Source: a virus
DNA length: 64,000 nt
Reading direction: 5' to 3' (one strand)
Virus record (IMG/VR): IMGVR_UViG_3300007735_000883
Location: 1-64,000 of that record
The notes below the pieces were generated by a model that ran no database searches, had not been told where the DNA came from, and saw only the letters and a list, made by a program, of their open reading frames with translations. The stretch's first letter is position 1. Each line of letters begins with the position of its first letter. Shown piece after piece: positions 44,927 to 53,351 of the stretch. Position numbers and translations under genes: made by a program.

Positions 44927-46562
44927 AAAGAAAACAGGATATTTAGGCAATCCCAACTTGAAAGAAGTTGGGATGCAAATACAGTTCACAAAAGAACAGG
45001 TAGAAGAATACATTAAGTGTTCTAATGACCCTGTTTATTTTATTAAAAAATATATTAAGATAGTAACTCTGGATAAAGGATTAGAGCCTTTTGAACTATA
45101 CGATTATCAAGAAAAAATAGTCAATACAATACAAAATAATCGCTATGTTATAGCAAAATTGCCTCGTCAAACAGGTAAAACCACAACTACAGTTGCATGG
45201 ATGGTTCACTATCTTGTGTTTAATCAAAACGTTAATATTGCTATTCTTGCCAACAAACTAAAAACTGCCACAGAAATTATGAAACGCTTGAAAGAAGCGT
45301 ACGAATATCTTCCAAAATGGTTACAACATGGAGTTGTGGAATGGAATAAAACATCCATTTCTTTAGAAAACGGGTCGCGGGTAATGGCATCCGCAACTTC
45401 GGCGTCCGCTGTTCGTGGTGGTTCGTATAACGTTATATTCTTAGACGAGTTTGCTCACGTTCCACCAAATGTTGCTGACGAGTTTTTTAGCTCCGTGTAT
45501 CCCACAATTACTTCCGGTCAGACTACCAAAGTTATAATAGTATCAACTCCTAACGGATTAAATATGTTTTACAGTCTTTGGCAGGGGGCAAATCGCAGCC
45601 CCGGCGAAGAAGGCCGAAACGAATACATTCCTATTGAAGTTCATTGGGGCCAGGTTCCGCTGTATCCCGGTGGTCCTATGCGTGATCAAAAATGGAAAGA
45701 ACGAACCATTAAACAGTTAGGCGGGGGCTCTGGTGGTGAGCAAAAATTTCAAAGCGAATACGACTGCGACTTTATCGGTTCTTCTAACACATTAATATCG
45801 TCTGCAAAACTACACACCCTTAGCCCTCAGACTCCTCTGGGCAAAACCAAAGAAGGATTGTGGATCTACGAAGAACCTAAAGACAACAGAGTATACGTGA
45901 TGACTGTAGACACGTCTAGAGGTCAGGGTAAAGACTATAGTGCTATATTGGTTTTTGATATAACGGACGCCCCATACAAAGTGGTTGCAAAATATAGAAA
46001 TAATATAATATCTCCCATGTTACTGCCAACCATCATAGCAACCATGGGCAAAAAATACAAAGACGCATATGCTTTGGTAGAAGTAAATGATATTGGGGGT
46101 CAAGTTGCAGATATATTACACTATGACTTGGAATACGACAATATTCTTATGAGTATGAGTAAAGGTCGTTCTGGTATGGTGCTGAACGGTGGATTTGGAA
46201 AAGGAGAAGCTCTTTTTGGTGTTAGAACTACTGCAACAGTTAAAAAGCTGGGCTGTTCTATACTTAAAAGTTTAATAGAACAAGACAAACTACTAATACA
46301 CGACGAAGATATTATTAAAGAGTTATTATCATTTGTGGCAAAATACAATACTTTTGCCGCAGATGATGGCCATACAGACGATTTGGTTATGTGTTTGGTA
46401 TTATTTTCTTGGTTAACAAAACAATCGTATTTTAAAGAATTAACAAATATAGACATCAGAAAAGAGCTTTTTGACGGAGAAATTAAGAAAATAGAAGAAG
46501 AAGACTGGTTTAGTTTTGGTTTTATTTCCTCTCAAGACAGTGAAGAAGACTTAAATCTATAA
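44916..46562 (+). CDS. 17: Terminase large subunit gp17
   Basis: A packaging ATPase-nuclease of 548 residues. N-terminal YIKCSNDPVYFIKKYIKI; Walker A-type RQTGKTTTTVAW near residue 85; Walker B IFLDEFAHVP near 175; a coupling motif near VIIVSTPNG; and an RNase H-type nuclease domain with VDTSRGQGKDYSA near 330 and TDDLVMCLVLF near 490. The ATG at 44916 is preferred to an in-frame TTG at 44904 because MGYKKKTGYLGNPNL fits the family start. It cuts concatemers and drives DNA into the head. Confidence 0.97.
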   Translation: MGYKKKTGYLGNPNLKEVGMQIQFTKEQVEEYIKCSNDPVYFIKKYIKIVTLDKGLEPFELYDYQEKIVNTIQNNRYVIAKLPRQTGKTTTTVAWMVHYLVFNQNVNIAILANKLKTATEIMKRLKEAYEYLPKWLQHGVVEWNKTSISLENGSRVMASATSASAVRGGSYNVIFLDEFAHVPPNVADEFFSSVYPTITSGQTTKVIIVSTPNGLNMFYSLWQGANRSPGEEGRNEYIPIEVHWGQVPLYPGGPMRDQKWKERTIKQLGGGSGGEQKFQSEYDCDFIGSSNTLISSAKLHTLSPQTPLGKTKEGLWIYEEPKDNRVYVMTVDTSRGQGKDYSAILVFDITDAPYKVVAKYRNNIISPMLLPTIIATMGKKYKDAYALVEVNDIGGQVADILHYDLEYDNILMSMSKGRSGMVLNGGFGKGEALFGVRTTATVKKLGCSILKSLIEQDKLLIHDEDIIKELLSFVAKYNTFAADDGHTDDLVMCLVLFSWLTKQSYFKELTNIDIRKELFDGEIKKIEEEDWFSFGFISSQDSEEDLNL

Positions 46563-46565
46563 AAA

Positions 46566-46573
46566 TATAAATA
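46566..46573 (+). promoter_or_regulatory. T4 late promoter (TATAAATA) for gene 18
   Basis: An exact consensus lies just after the gp17 stop, 22 nt before the gene 18 ATG, with the ribosome site AAGGGGA in between. This is the conventional layout. Confidence 0.7.
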
Positions 46574-46595
46574 TAATGTATAGTAAGGGGAGAAT

Positions 46596-47735
46596 ATGGC
46601 ATATAACTTTAAAGCTGCAACTCTGTCTACCAATGGATTAATTCCTGCACTGGGGGTTACTGCAGAGATAGAACGTGGTCTGATGACCGTTCCCAGCAAA
46701 ACTGATTGGATTTCCAGACTAACCAATAAAAACTACACTACTGGTCCCACAGGGGCTTGGCGTGGTGAATGGCTTTCTGTGTATCAGTTTCTTGATTACG
46801 GATACGGAACCTGTTATGTTGGTGGCACGGGTTCTACGGGATCGTACACATCTTATAGCCTAACATCAACCCCCCTTCACAATTTAGGACTAGTTCCAGA
46901 ATTAGATGTAGTATTTGATTGCGGAAACACGTATTCTGCAGGTGGTGCGGCTAATATTGCTAATACCCGCCAAGACTGTGTTGCAATTATTGGAAATAAA
47001 TCTAATCTAACAGGTATTGATGCGTTATACGATTCCGAAGTGGAAGATTTTGGTGTTACTCTAGCCGATACCGAATACGTTTCGTTTATTGGTGGCAGAA
47101 AAACCATAGACACCAAAGTGTTAGCAACTTGGCCCAGTGCGTATCAGGTTGTAAACTGTAGTGCTGATATTGCTGGTTTAATTGCGTATAATGCTAATAT
47201 TTCAGACATATCTGCAATTGTAGCCGGAGTGGGAGCAACGAAAGCTATTAAAAATGTGGTATCACTTCCACAAATATTAACAGACATAGAAATTGGATAT
47301 TTAAAAACAAACAATATAAACCCGGTGGTTCAGTATGCAGGAATCGGCGTGTTCCTTATGGGCAATAAAACCTATAAAAATAACACAAGTTCTATACTAA
47401 ATCGGCTTAACGTTGTAGTAACTCTAAATTATATTAAACGAAACCTAAAAAGCATACTTAGAGAGTTTTTATATCAAGCAAACACCGCAACTCTGCGAGA
47501 AATCGTGACTCAGAGTGTAGACTCTTTCTTGAAGAGTTTATACGTGTTTTCTCCTGTTGCTGGTGGCACATATTCAGTATTGTGCAACGATACCAACAAT
47601 ACAACGTCAACAATAAGTCAGGGTCAACTTAGAGTAAATATATCACTAACACTGCCTGCATACACAGAAACTATAATACTCAATGTACTAAATGATGCTG
47701 ATGGAGAAACAGTATTTAGTGTCACAATAATCTAA
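46596..47735 (+). CDS. 18: Tail sheath protein gp18, much shortened (379 aa)
   Basis: Position between gp17 and gp19 and the C-terminal domain identify the sheath. LNVVVTLNYIKRNLKSILREFLYQANTATLREIV and GQLRVNISLTLPAYTETIILNVL match the conserved contractile core. T4 gp18 is 659 residues; here about 280 are missing, apparently the outer protruding domains. The usual SPGV motif near the N-terminus is not obvious (MAYNFKAATLSTNGLIPALG). The middle part SEVEDFGVTLADTEYVSFIGG may be a remnant of the insertion domain. A strong ribosome site and exact late promoter fit high late expression. Confidence 0.85.
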   Translation: MAYNFKAATLSTNGLIPALGVTAEIERGLMTVPSKTDWISRLTNKNYTTGPTGAWRGEWLSVYQFLDYGYGTCYVGGTGSTGSYTSYSLTSTPLHNLGLVPELDVVFDCGNTYSAGGAANIANTRQDCVAIIGNKSNLTGIDALYDSEVEDFGVTLADTEYVSFIGGRKTIDTKVLATWPSAYQVVNCSADIAGLIAYNANISDISAIVAGVGATKAIKNVVSLPQILTDIEIGYLKTNNINPVVQYAGIGVFLMGNKTYKNNTSSILNRLNVVVTLNYIKRNLKSILREFLYQANTATLREIVTQSVDSFLKSLYVFSPVAGGTYSVLCNDTNNTTSTISQGQLRVNISLTLPAYTETIILNVLNDADGETVFSVTII

Positions 47736-47748
47736 TAAAGGATTTAAA

Positions 47749-48339
47749 ATGGCCGGAAATCACTCCATTAACGACTTCATACAAAACTTTAAAGGTGGAA
47801 CACGTCTAAACAGATTTACTGTGGAAGGAAATGTTGGGCCAGGAACCAGCACCACAAACAGATTAACTCCGTTTCACGTAAGAAGTGCCAGCATACCAGA
47901 AGCTACTATTGGTCCCGTTTCTGTTAATTATAGAGGAAGAACCGTTACTTATTCTGGTGATCGTGTGTATCAGCCATGGCAGATTACTGTTTTAGATGAT
48001 CATGCAGGCGGCCAAAGCGATCCTCAGAATTTATTTAAAATGTTCCACGATTGGCACGACCAAATTAATTCACATACCGGAAATATTACCACATTTGAAA
48101 CCGGTATTGATTTAAGCAGTTTATGGAGTGACGTTTGGACTGTAAAACAATATCAGTTAAATTGCGATAGTGCTCTGTACGGTCGTGCATTTAAACTGTT
48201 TAATGTGTGGCCCATAGGAATCGGGCCTCTAGTTCTAGATATGAGCCAAGATAATGTTTTAGCTTCATTTGCAGTAACACTGGTGTATTCACACTATACA
48301 TATGAAGGTGCTCCGTATAGCACTCAAAGCGGTATCTGA
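47749..48339 (+). CDS. 19: Tail tube protein gp19
   Basis: The 196 residues fit gp19. NDFIQNFKGGTRLNRFTVEGNVG leads to PFHVRSASIPEATIGPVSVNYRGRTVTYSGDRVYQPW and a FKMFHDWHDQIN helix. The C-terminal strands contain YQLNCDSALYGRAFKLFNVWP and SFAVTLVYSHYTYE. Stacked hexamers form the inner tube through which DNA passes. It directly follows the sheath gene. Two further proteins of the same fold type occur at 9969 and 55894. Confidence 0.92.
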   Translation: MAGNHSINDFIQNFKGGTRLNRFTVEGNVGPGTSTTNRLTPFHVRSASIPEATIGPVSVNYRGRTVTYSGDRVYQPWQITVLDDHAGGQSDPQNLFKMFHDWHDQINSHTGNITTFETGIDLSSLWSDVWTVKQYQLNCDSALYGRAFKLFNVWPIGIGPLVLDMSQDNVLASFAVTLVYSHYTYEGAPYSTQSGI

Positions 48340-48353
48340 AATTAGGATATATT

Positions 48354-49940
48354 ATGGAATTTGAATTATTTGGATATTCTATAGGAAAAAAGAGAAAAGA
48401 AGAATCAAGACCATCAGGTGAAATTTTAACTCCTGATGCGTATGACGGTTCTTATATTTTAGAAACAGGTGGTGTTTTTGGAACATTTGTTGATTTTTCC
48501 GGAGCTATCCGTGATGAAAATCAGATGCTTGCACAGTATCGTGCAATGTCTTTATACCCAGAGGTTGATGCTGCCATAGAAGACATAGTCACCGAAGCAA
48601 TAGTATTAGACCAAGACCGAAAGCCTATTAAATTAAATTTAGACAGAGTTAATCTGTCTGATTCTATTAAAACAAAAATTTATACGGAATTTAATTACAT
48701 TTTACGTTTAATGGACTTTTCAAATAAAGGATCTGATATTTTTAGAAGATGGTATATTGATTCTAAACTTTTTTATTACAAGCGAATCGATAAAACCGAC
48801 ATTAAGAAAGGTATAGTAGAACTTGTTCCTGTAGATCCCATTAAGATAAAGAAAATTCGTAAAATAGAAAAAGATAAAGCTATATGGGGCGGTTCTGCTC
48901 CGTTTTCTCCTGTAAAGAAAATAGAAGAATTTTATCTGTATTCAGATACAGATAAAGATGCTGCGTATCCCACAACAAGTACAGGCTGGAGAATTGCGCC
49001 AGATTCGGTGGCGTATGCGTCTTCAGGTATTATAGACGCTACCACAAAACGTGTCGTGGGGTATCTGCAAAAGGCAGTTCGTCCATTAAATCTCTTACGC
49101 CAGATTGAAGATGCAGTTGCAATCTATCGCATATCTCGTGCACCGGAACGTCGTATTTTTTACGTAGACGTAGGTAATCTTCCCAAGCAAAAAGCAGAGC
49201 AATATTTACGCGAAATTATGAATCGTTATCGTAATAAAATTACGTACGATTCTGCAACAGGCCAGATTCGTGATGGTCGTAATCATATGCACATGTTGGA
49301 AGACTACTGGATGCCTCGTCGTGAAGGTGGTCGCGGTACGGAGATCACTACTCTAGACGGTGGACAAAATTTGGGTCAGATGGAAGACGTTCTGTACCTA
49401 CAACAGAAACTCTACCGAGCTCTTGGTGTTCCCCTGTCTCGTATGATGCCCGACACTGGATTTAATATGGGTCGTTCTGCTGAGATTACCAGAGACGAAG
49501 TTAAGTTTGGTAAATTCATTGACGCACTTCGTCAGCGTTTTAGTGTGTTGTTCTACGACATTCTAAAGACACAAGTGCTATTAAAAGGGCTAATGTCCGA
49601 AGAAGATTGGAACCGTATAAGCCAAGATATTGCTTTTACGTTCAATCAAGATTCGTACTTTACCGAACTAAAAAGAAACGATATTCTTCGTGAAAGACTG
49701 GATATAATTGCTGCTGTAACTCCATACGTTGGAAAATTCTTTTCTGAAGAATACGTGCGTAAACACTTCTTGATGCAATCTGAAGAAGAAATACTAGAAA
49801 TTAATGCCCAAATAAACAGAGAGCAACAACAACAAATAGAAGCTCAAGAAATGCAAATGTATCAGCAGATGCTTAGTGGTCAGACTCCTGAAGAAGGACA
49901 GCAAGACCAAGACCAAGGTCAAGAACAAGGAACACAATAA
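48354..49940 (+). CDS. 20: Portal vertex protein gp20
   Basis: The 528-residue product is a T4-type portal. DEDNQM-type N-terminal core (AIRDENQMLAQYRAMSLYPEVDAAIEDIVTEAIV), YYKRIDKTDIKKGIVELVPVDP, SGIIDATTKRVVGYLQKAVRPLNLLRQIEDAVAIYRISRAPERRIFYVDVGNLPK and EDYWMPRREGGRGTEITTLDGGQNLGQM are near-invariant in the family. The C-terminal tail is Gln/Glu-rich (EEGQQDQDQGQEQGTQ). The portal initiates head assembly and later anchors the motor and neck. Its last base overlaps the next ATG. Confidence 0.97.
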   Translation: MEFELFGYSIGKKRKEESRPSGEILTPDAYDGSYILETGGVFGTFVDFSGAIRDENQMLAQYRAMSLYPEVDAAIEDIVTEAIVLDQDRKPIKLNLDRVNLSDSIKTKIYTEFNYILRLMDFSNKGSDIFRRWYIDSKLFYYKRIDKTDIKKGIVELVPVDPIKIKKIRKIEKDKAIWGGSAPFSPVKKIEEFYLYSDTDKDAAYPTTSTGWRIAPDSVAYASSGIIDATTKRVVGYLQKAVRPLNLLRQIEDAVAIYRISRAPERRIFYVDVGNLPKQKAEQYLREIMNRYRNKITYDSATGQIRDGRNHMHMLEDYWMPRREGGRGTEITTLDGGQNLGQMEDVLYLQQKLYRALGVPLSRMMPDTGFNMGRSAEITRDEVKFGKFIDALRQRFSVLFYDILKTQVLLKGLMSEEDWNRISQDIAFTFNQDSYFTELKRNDILRERLDIIAAVTPYVGKFFSEEYVRKHFLMQSEEEILEINAQINREQQQQIEAQEMQMYQQMLSGQTPEEGQQDQDQGQEQGTQ

Positions 49941-50353
49941 TGGACACTAAAAAAAGACTAATTGAATTTGTTCTTCATGGCCATCCGGATAAATTTAAAG
50001 CAGTTTTAAAGGAAGAAATAACAAACAGAGCCACAGACATTTTATATAATACGTCTTTAATGGAACGCCAAAATATATTAAATACTTCTGAAACAGGTTC
50101 TGCTTGTAGTGAGAAAAAACAAGAAATAAAAGAAACTGTTCAAAAATTTTATCCGGATAAAACATACAGCTTAAAAGACGGAAATATAGGTATTTTAGAT
50201 GTGGAAGAACAAAATTGTGTCAGTAAACTCTATGAAAATCTAAATAATATTAACAAAGAAAGACTACTAAAATTACTGTCAGAATCACAAGAATCTTTCA
50301 ACAGAATAGTGAAACTGGCAAAAATAGAAAGTAAAAGGATGAACCATGAGTAA
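49940..50353 (+). CDS. Prohead-region protein of unknown function (137 aa)
   Basis: No family is recognised. Mostly helical and charged (KKRLIEFVLHGHPDKFKAVLKEEITNRA; ENLNNINKERLLKLLSESQESFNRIVKLAK). The first 35 residues resemble the start of the following core-like protein (HALINMIAEENLVQAQTLLKEQLNEK): both have a helix ending in a short turn, then a second helix before a Lys/Glu-rich segment. So the two may be related prohead core components. It overlaps gp20 by 1 nt and the next gene by 8 nt. Confidence 0.55.
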   Translation: MDTKKRLIEFVLHGHPDKFKAVLKEEITNRATDILYNTSLMERQNILNTSETGSACSEKKQEIKETVQKFYPDKTYSLKDGNIGILDVEEQNCVSKLYENLNNINKERLLKLLSESQESFNRIVKLAKIESKRMNHE

Positions 50354-50717
50354 TAAATCAATACACGCTCTGATCAATATGATTGCTGAAGAGAATTTAG
50401 TTCAAGCACAAACTCTCTTAAAAGAGCAATTAAACGAAAAACTTACACAAACTTTAAGTGAAAAGTTTGAATCGTATGCTCCAACCCTGTTTGAAAAGTG
50501 GGATATGGAAAAAGCCGATAAAAACAAAGACGGTGAAGTTTCGGATTGGGAAAAGGCTTCTACAGAATGGGCAAACAAAGAGGGCGATGATGAAGAAACC
50601 GAGAGTAAGAAACAACACGAAGAAGAAGAAGAAGACGACTCCGAAGACCAAGAAGATGAGGAAACTGATGAGGAGTCAGAAGAAGATGAAGAAACTGATG
50701 AAGAGGAAGACGAATGA
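50346..50717 (+). CDS. Acidic prohead core protein, gp67-like, with an EF-hand-type loop (123 aa)
   Basis: The N-terminal helix contains INMIAEENL, a candidate prohead protease site (IAE, after E15). At about residues 55-70 lies a textbook 12-residue EF-hand-type calcium loop (DKNKDGEVSDWE). The C-terminal 45 residues are almost only Glu and Asp, encoded by GAA/GAT repeats at 50598-50716. T4 gp67 is likewise a small prohead core protein with a very acidic tail and sits between gp20 and gp21. The gp67 call rests on position and composition. It overlaps gp21 by 4 nt. Confidence 0.7.
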   Translation: MSNKSIHALINMIAEENLVQAQTLLKEQLNEKLTQTLSEKFESYAPTLFEKWDMEKADKNKDGEVSDWEKASTEWANKEGDDEETESKKQHEEEEEDDSEDQEDEETDEESEEDEETDEEEDE

Positions 50718-51358
50718 AACTAATAACAGAAACAGTTGAAGAGGTAAAATTTCTAACTGAATCTGACGAGAACGGTGAAAAGACCTACTTTATTGAAGGT
50801 CCTTTCATGCAAGCAGATACCCTTAATCGTAATAAAAGAGTATACCCTAAAGGTATTTTGCTAAACGAGGTTGCTCGTTACAGCAAAGATTATGTTCAAA
50901 ACAATCGTGCGTTTGGCGAACTAAATCACCCTGCAAGTCCTACCGTAAATCTTGATCGTGTTTCACACATCATCAAAGAATTTAACACCAACGGTAATGA
51001 TGTTTGGGGTAAAGCCAAAATCATGAAAACTCCCATGGGCAACATTGTTAAAAATCTTATTGATGAGGGTGCTAAACTAGGTGTGTCTAGTCGTGGCATG
51101 GGTTCACTAAAACAACGTAACGGTTACAACGAAGTTCAATCAGATTTTATGCTTTCTGCTGTTGATATTGTTGCGGATCCTTCGGCTCCTGGTGCGTTTG
51201 TAAACGGTATCATGGAAGGTAAAGAATGGATCTGGAATAACGGAATTTTAGAAGAACGAACTATAGAAGAGTATCGACAAGAGATTAAAAAAGCGTCTTC
51301 ACGAAAACTAGAAGAAAAAGCAATAAAACTCTTTGAAGATTTCTTAAAAAGGATTTGA
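50714..51358 (+). CDS. 21: Prohead protease gp21
   Basis: A 214-residue serine protease of the herpesvirus-assemblin/T4 gp21 clan. Catalytic His72 lies in GELNHP, Ser125/126 in KLGVSSRGMG, and a conserved VDIVADPSAPGAFV follows. The N-terminus carries VKFLTES, a candidate self-cleavage site after E16. After prohead assembly the enzyme cuts scaffold, core and capsid proteins at L/I-x-E sites. It lies between the acidic core gene and an unknown 635-residue gene, with gp22 next. Confidence 0.95.
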   Translation: MKLITETVEEVKFLTESDENGEKTYFIEGPFMQADTLNRNKRVYPKGILLNEVARYSKDYVQNNRAFGELNHPASPTVNLDRVSHIIKEFNTNGNDVWGKAKIMKTPMGNIVKNLIDEGAKLGVSSRGMGSLKQRNGYNEVQSDFMLSAVDIVADPSAPGAFVNGIMEGKEWIWNNGILEERTIEEYRQEIKKASSRKLEEKAIKLFEDFLKRI

Positions 51359-51359
51359 T

Positions 51360-53267
51360 ATGCGAGTAGATCTTAGATTTTTAGTAGAACAAACCGATGT
51401 TAAAAAACCGGATTGGATTCCAGATGAAACCTGGAATGGTATGGATTCTAAAGATAAAGAAAAGATGGCTAAAACAGAAGAAACCATAGCCAATATTAAA
51501 AATCAAGATAAAAATGTAACACAAACAAGCCCTGGTTCTGATTCTGTTAAAGACTTTTTAAATAAAGTAGACGAATGGGGAAGGCAAGCACGAGAGACCG
51601 GCCAAGAGATTGGTGATGTTCGTAATCGTGAACTCGCAAAAGATCCTAACTACGGTCAAAGAATACCAACCGCAACAGACCCCACAACCGGTAGAAGCGA
51701 TACCAGCAGCACAGTTCTTGCTCCTAACACATCAGTCGTTGGTGGTCATTTAACCACTGTGGTTGGAACTCCTGAACAGTTTGCACAAGCAAAAGCGGAA
51801 ACAGAAGCCCGAGCCAAAGCGCGAGCTGAGGGAAAAAATAAAGTAGAATGGGAACCTGATCCCGAGCGTCCTGGTTTACAGCGTGCAAAACTTTCGCCAG
51901 AAGAAGCTAAAGCCAGAGAAGACAGGAAAGCCGGTCAAAAGGCTGTTGAATTAGAATGGGCAAAAAGACGTCAAGAAAAATTGGCAACACGTTCAGGAAA
52001 AGTAACTCTTCCAGACGGACAAGTAATTGATATGGACGAATTAAAGAAAGCCGATCCGTCTAACCGCGAAGTTCAACGTCAATTAGGATTATTACAGCGT
52101 CAGTGGAGCAAAGAAGATACAGCTCAACGGGAAGCAGAAGCAGAAGCAACCAGAGAAAAAAATAGAGCTGTACGCGAACGAAACATGAAGGCAACTGCTG
52201 TTCAAGCAGAAGTTGCAAAAAATCCAAAATTTGCTTTAGGTTTGGGTGGCGCATCCTCTGTTAGTCCACCAAAACGAGCACAATATTCTGATGCACAACA
52301 AACCCAACAATCTGAAACTATTCCTGTAGTTCCGGGTAGTACTCCATACGGTGAACGTGTTGACGGTGCTGCACCAAGTTCAAGCGGAGCAAGCGGCGTG
52401 TTTGGTGGAAGACAACAACCTGCCGTACCAGCTCCAACAAGCGCAACAGGGCAGCCGTTGTCACCAAGAGGTGCACCCCCAAGCCAAATTCCTATTTCTC
52501 CGATTACAAGCCGCACACCAGAGGATAAAATACAAATTAGAGCTATGGCAAATGCTGCTAAAGCACAACCAATTTTAACCACAGGTCTTGCAAATAGGGG
52601 AATGTCTGGATTAAATTCATACGGTCAGAGCACAGACAGCACCGGAGATGTTCGTTATAAAACTATGCGAGCAACAAAGACCGGACCTCAAGCAGTAGCA
52701 GAAACTTTTAATTTTAATCGTGGCGAATTAAAAGTTCTACTGGAAGCACCATACGGAAGTCCGTTTGGTGGGCCGTCTGGTATGGACTGGTGGAAACAAA
52801 AAATTTCTGATATTGGTACCGCAATTAAAACAAAACAAACTTCTACCGGTAAAACAGTAAAACGCACACCGTCTATAGCAATCCGCGACGTTTTAATGGG
52901 ATTAAATCCGTTACAACTTGCCCACCCTCAAGATCGTTGGGCGTTTACTCCGTCTCAAACAGGCTACTCTAAAGCCAAAGCTGAACGAACCATACAACAT
53001 ATGTTATCCAGACCAGGATTAACAAATATTATTGCCACTGCCGCAGGTGCTCCAAGCCCTGAATTGGTTAGAAAAGGAATAGGATTAGCCCAGACCGCAA
53101 TAGCAGGACCACTACTGACATCTAAATCTAAGGCACTTCGCCAGATAGGATCGGGAATAAATCTTGGCGGAAATATACTACAAAATATAGCCGCAAGTGC
53201 TGGTGGACCAGGTAGCGATCTAAACAGGGCTAGACTAGCCGCCAGTATTATAGGGGATGTACGCTAA
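51360..53267 (+). CDS. Unknown, probably packaged head protein encoded between protease and scaffold (635 aa)
   Basis: No family is recognised. It starts MRVDLRFLVEQTDVKK: a short basic leader ending in LVE (E10), the form of the capsid-targeting leaders of T4 internal proteins, which gp21 removes after L/I-x-E. A second site, VLLEAPYG, occurs at E462. Residues about 140-300 are Arg/Glu/Ala-rich coiled helix (AEAEATREKNRAVRERN), 300-420 are Pro/Ser/Gly-rich and disordered, and the C-terminal 170 residues are helical and basic. It may be an internal head protein ejected with DNA. The head role is inferred; the enzymatic role, if any, is unknown. Confidence 0.6.
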   Translation: MRVDLRFLVEQTDVKKPDWIPDETWNGMDSKDKEKMAKTEETIANIKNQDKNVTQTSPGSDSVKDFLNKVDEWGRQARETGQEIGDVRNRELAKDPNYGQRIPTATDPTTGRSDTSSTVLAPNTSVVGGHLTTVVGTPEQFAQAKAETEARAKARAEGKNKVEWEPDPERPGLQRAKLSPEEAKAREDRKAGQKAVELEWAKRRQEKLATRSGKVTLPDGQVIDMDELKKADPSNREVQRQLGLLQRQWSKEDTAQREAEAEATREKNRAVRERNMKATAVQAEVAKNPKFALGLGGASSVSPPKRAQYSDAQQTQQSETIPVVPGSTPYGERVDGAAPSSSGASGVFGGRQQPAVPAPTSATGQPLSPRGAPPSQIPISPITSRTPEDKIQIRAMANAAKAQPILTTGLANRGMSGLNSYGQSTDSTGDVRYKTMRATKTGPQAVAETFNFNRGELKVLLEAPYGSPFGGPSGMDWWKQKISDIGTAIKTKQTSTGKTVKRTPSIAIRDVLMGLNPLQLAHPQDRWAFTPSQTGYSKAKAERTIQHMLSRPGLTNIIATAAGAPSPELVRKGIGLAQTAIAGPLLTSKSKALRQIGSGINLGGNILQNIAASAGGPGSDLNRARLAASIIGDVR

Positions 53268-53321
53268 AAACAAATATCGTAAACGTTAAATAAACCGTAA
53301 TTTATTTAAAACAATAAAAAT

Positions 53322-53329
53322 TATAAATA
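53322..53329 (+). promoter_or_regulatory. T4 late promoter (TATAAATA) for gene 22
   Basis: An exact consensus lies in the 84-bp gap before gene 22, with ribosome site AGGGGAA at 53341. The rest of the gap is A/T-rich and holds no ORF. Confidence 0.7.
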
Positions 53330-53351
53330 ACAATAGTATTAGGGGAATAAT

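Noticed and set aside
50458-50739. Lys-rich plus-strand ORF overlapping the acidic core gene
   Set aside because: The GAA/GAT repeat reads as Lys/Met in another frame; the acidic frame has family-like features and correct overlaps.
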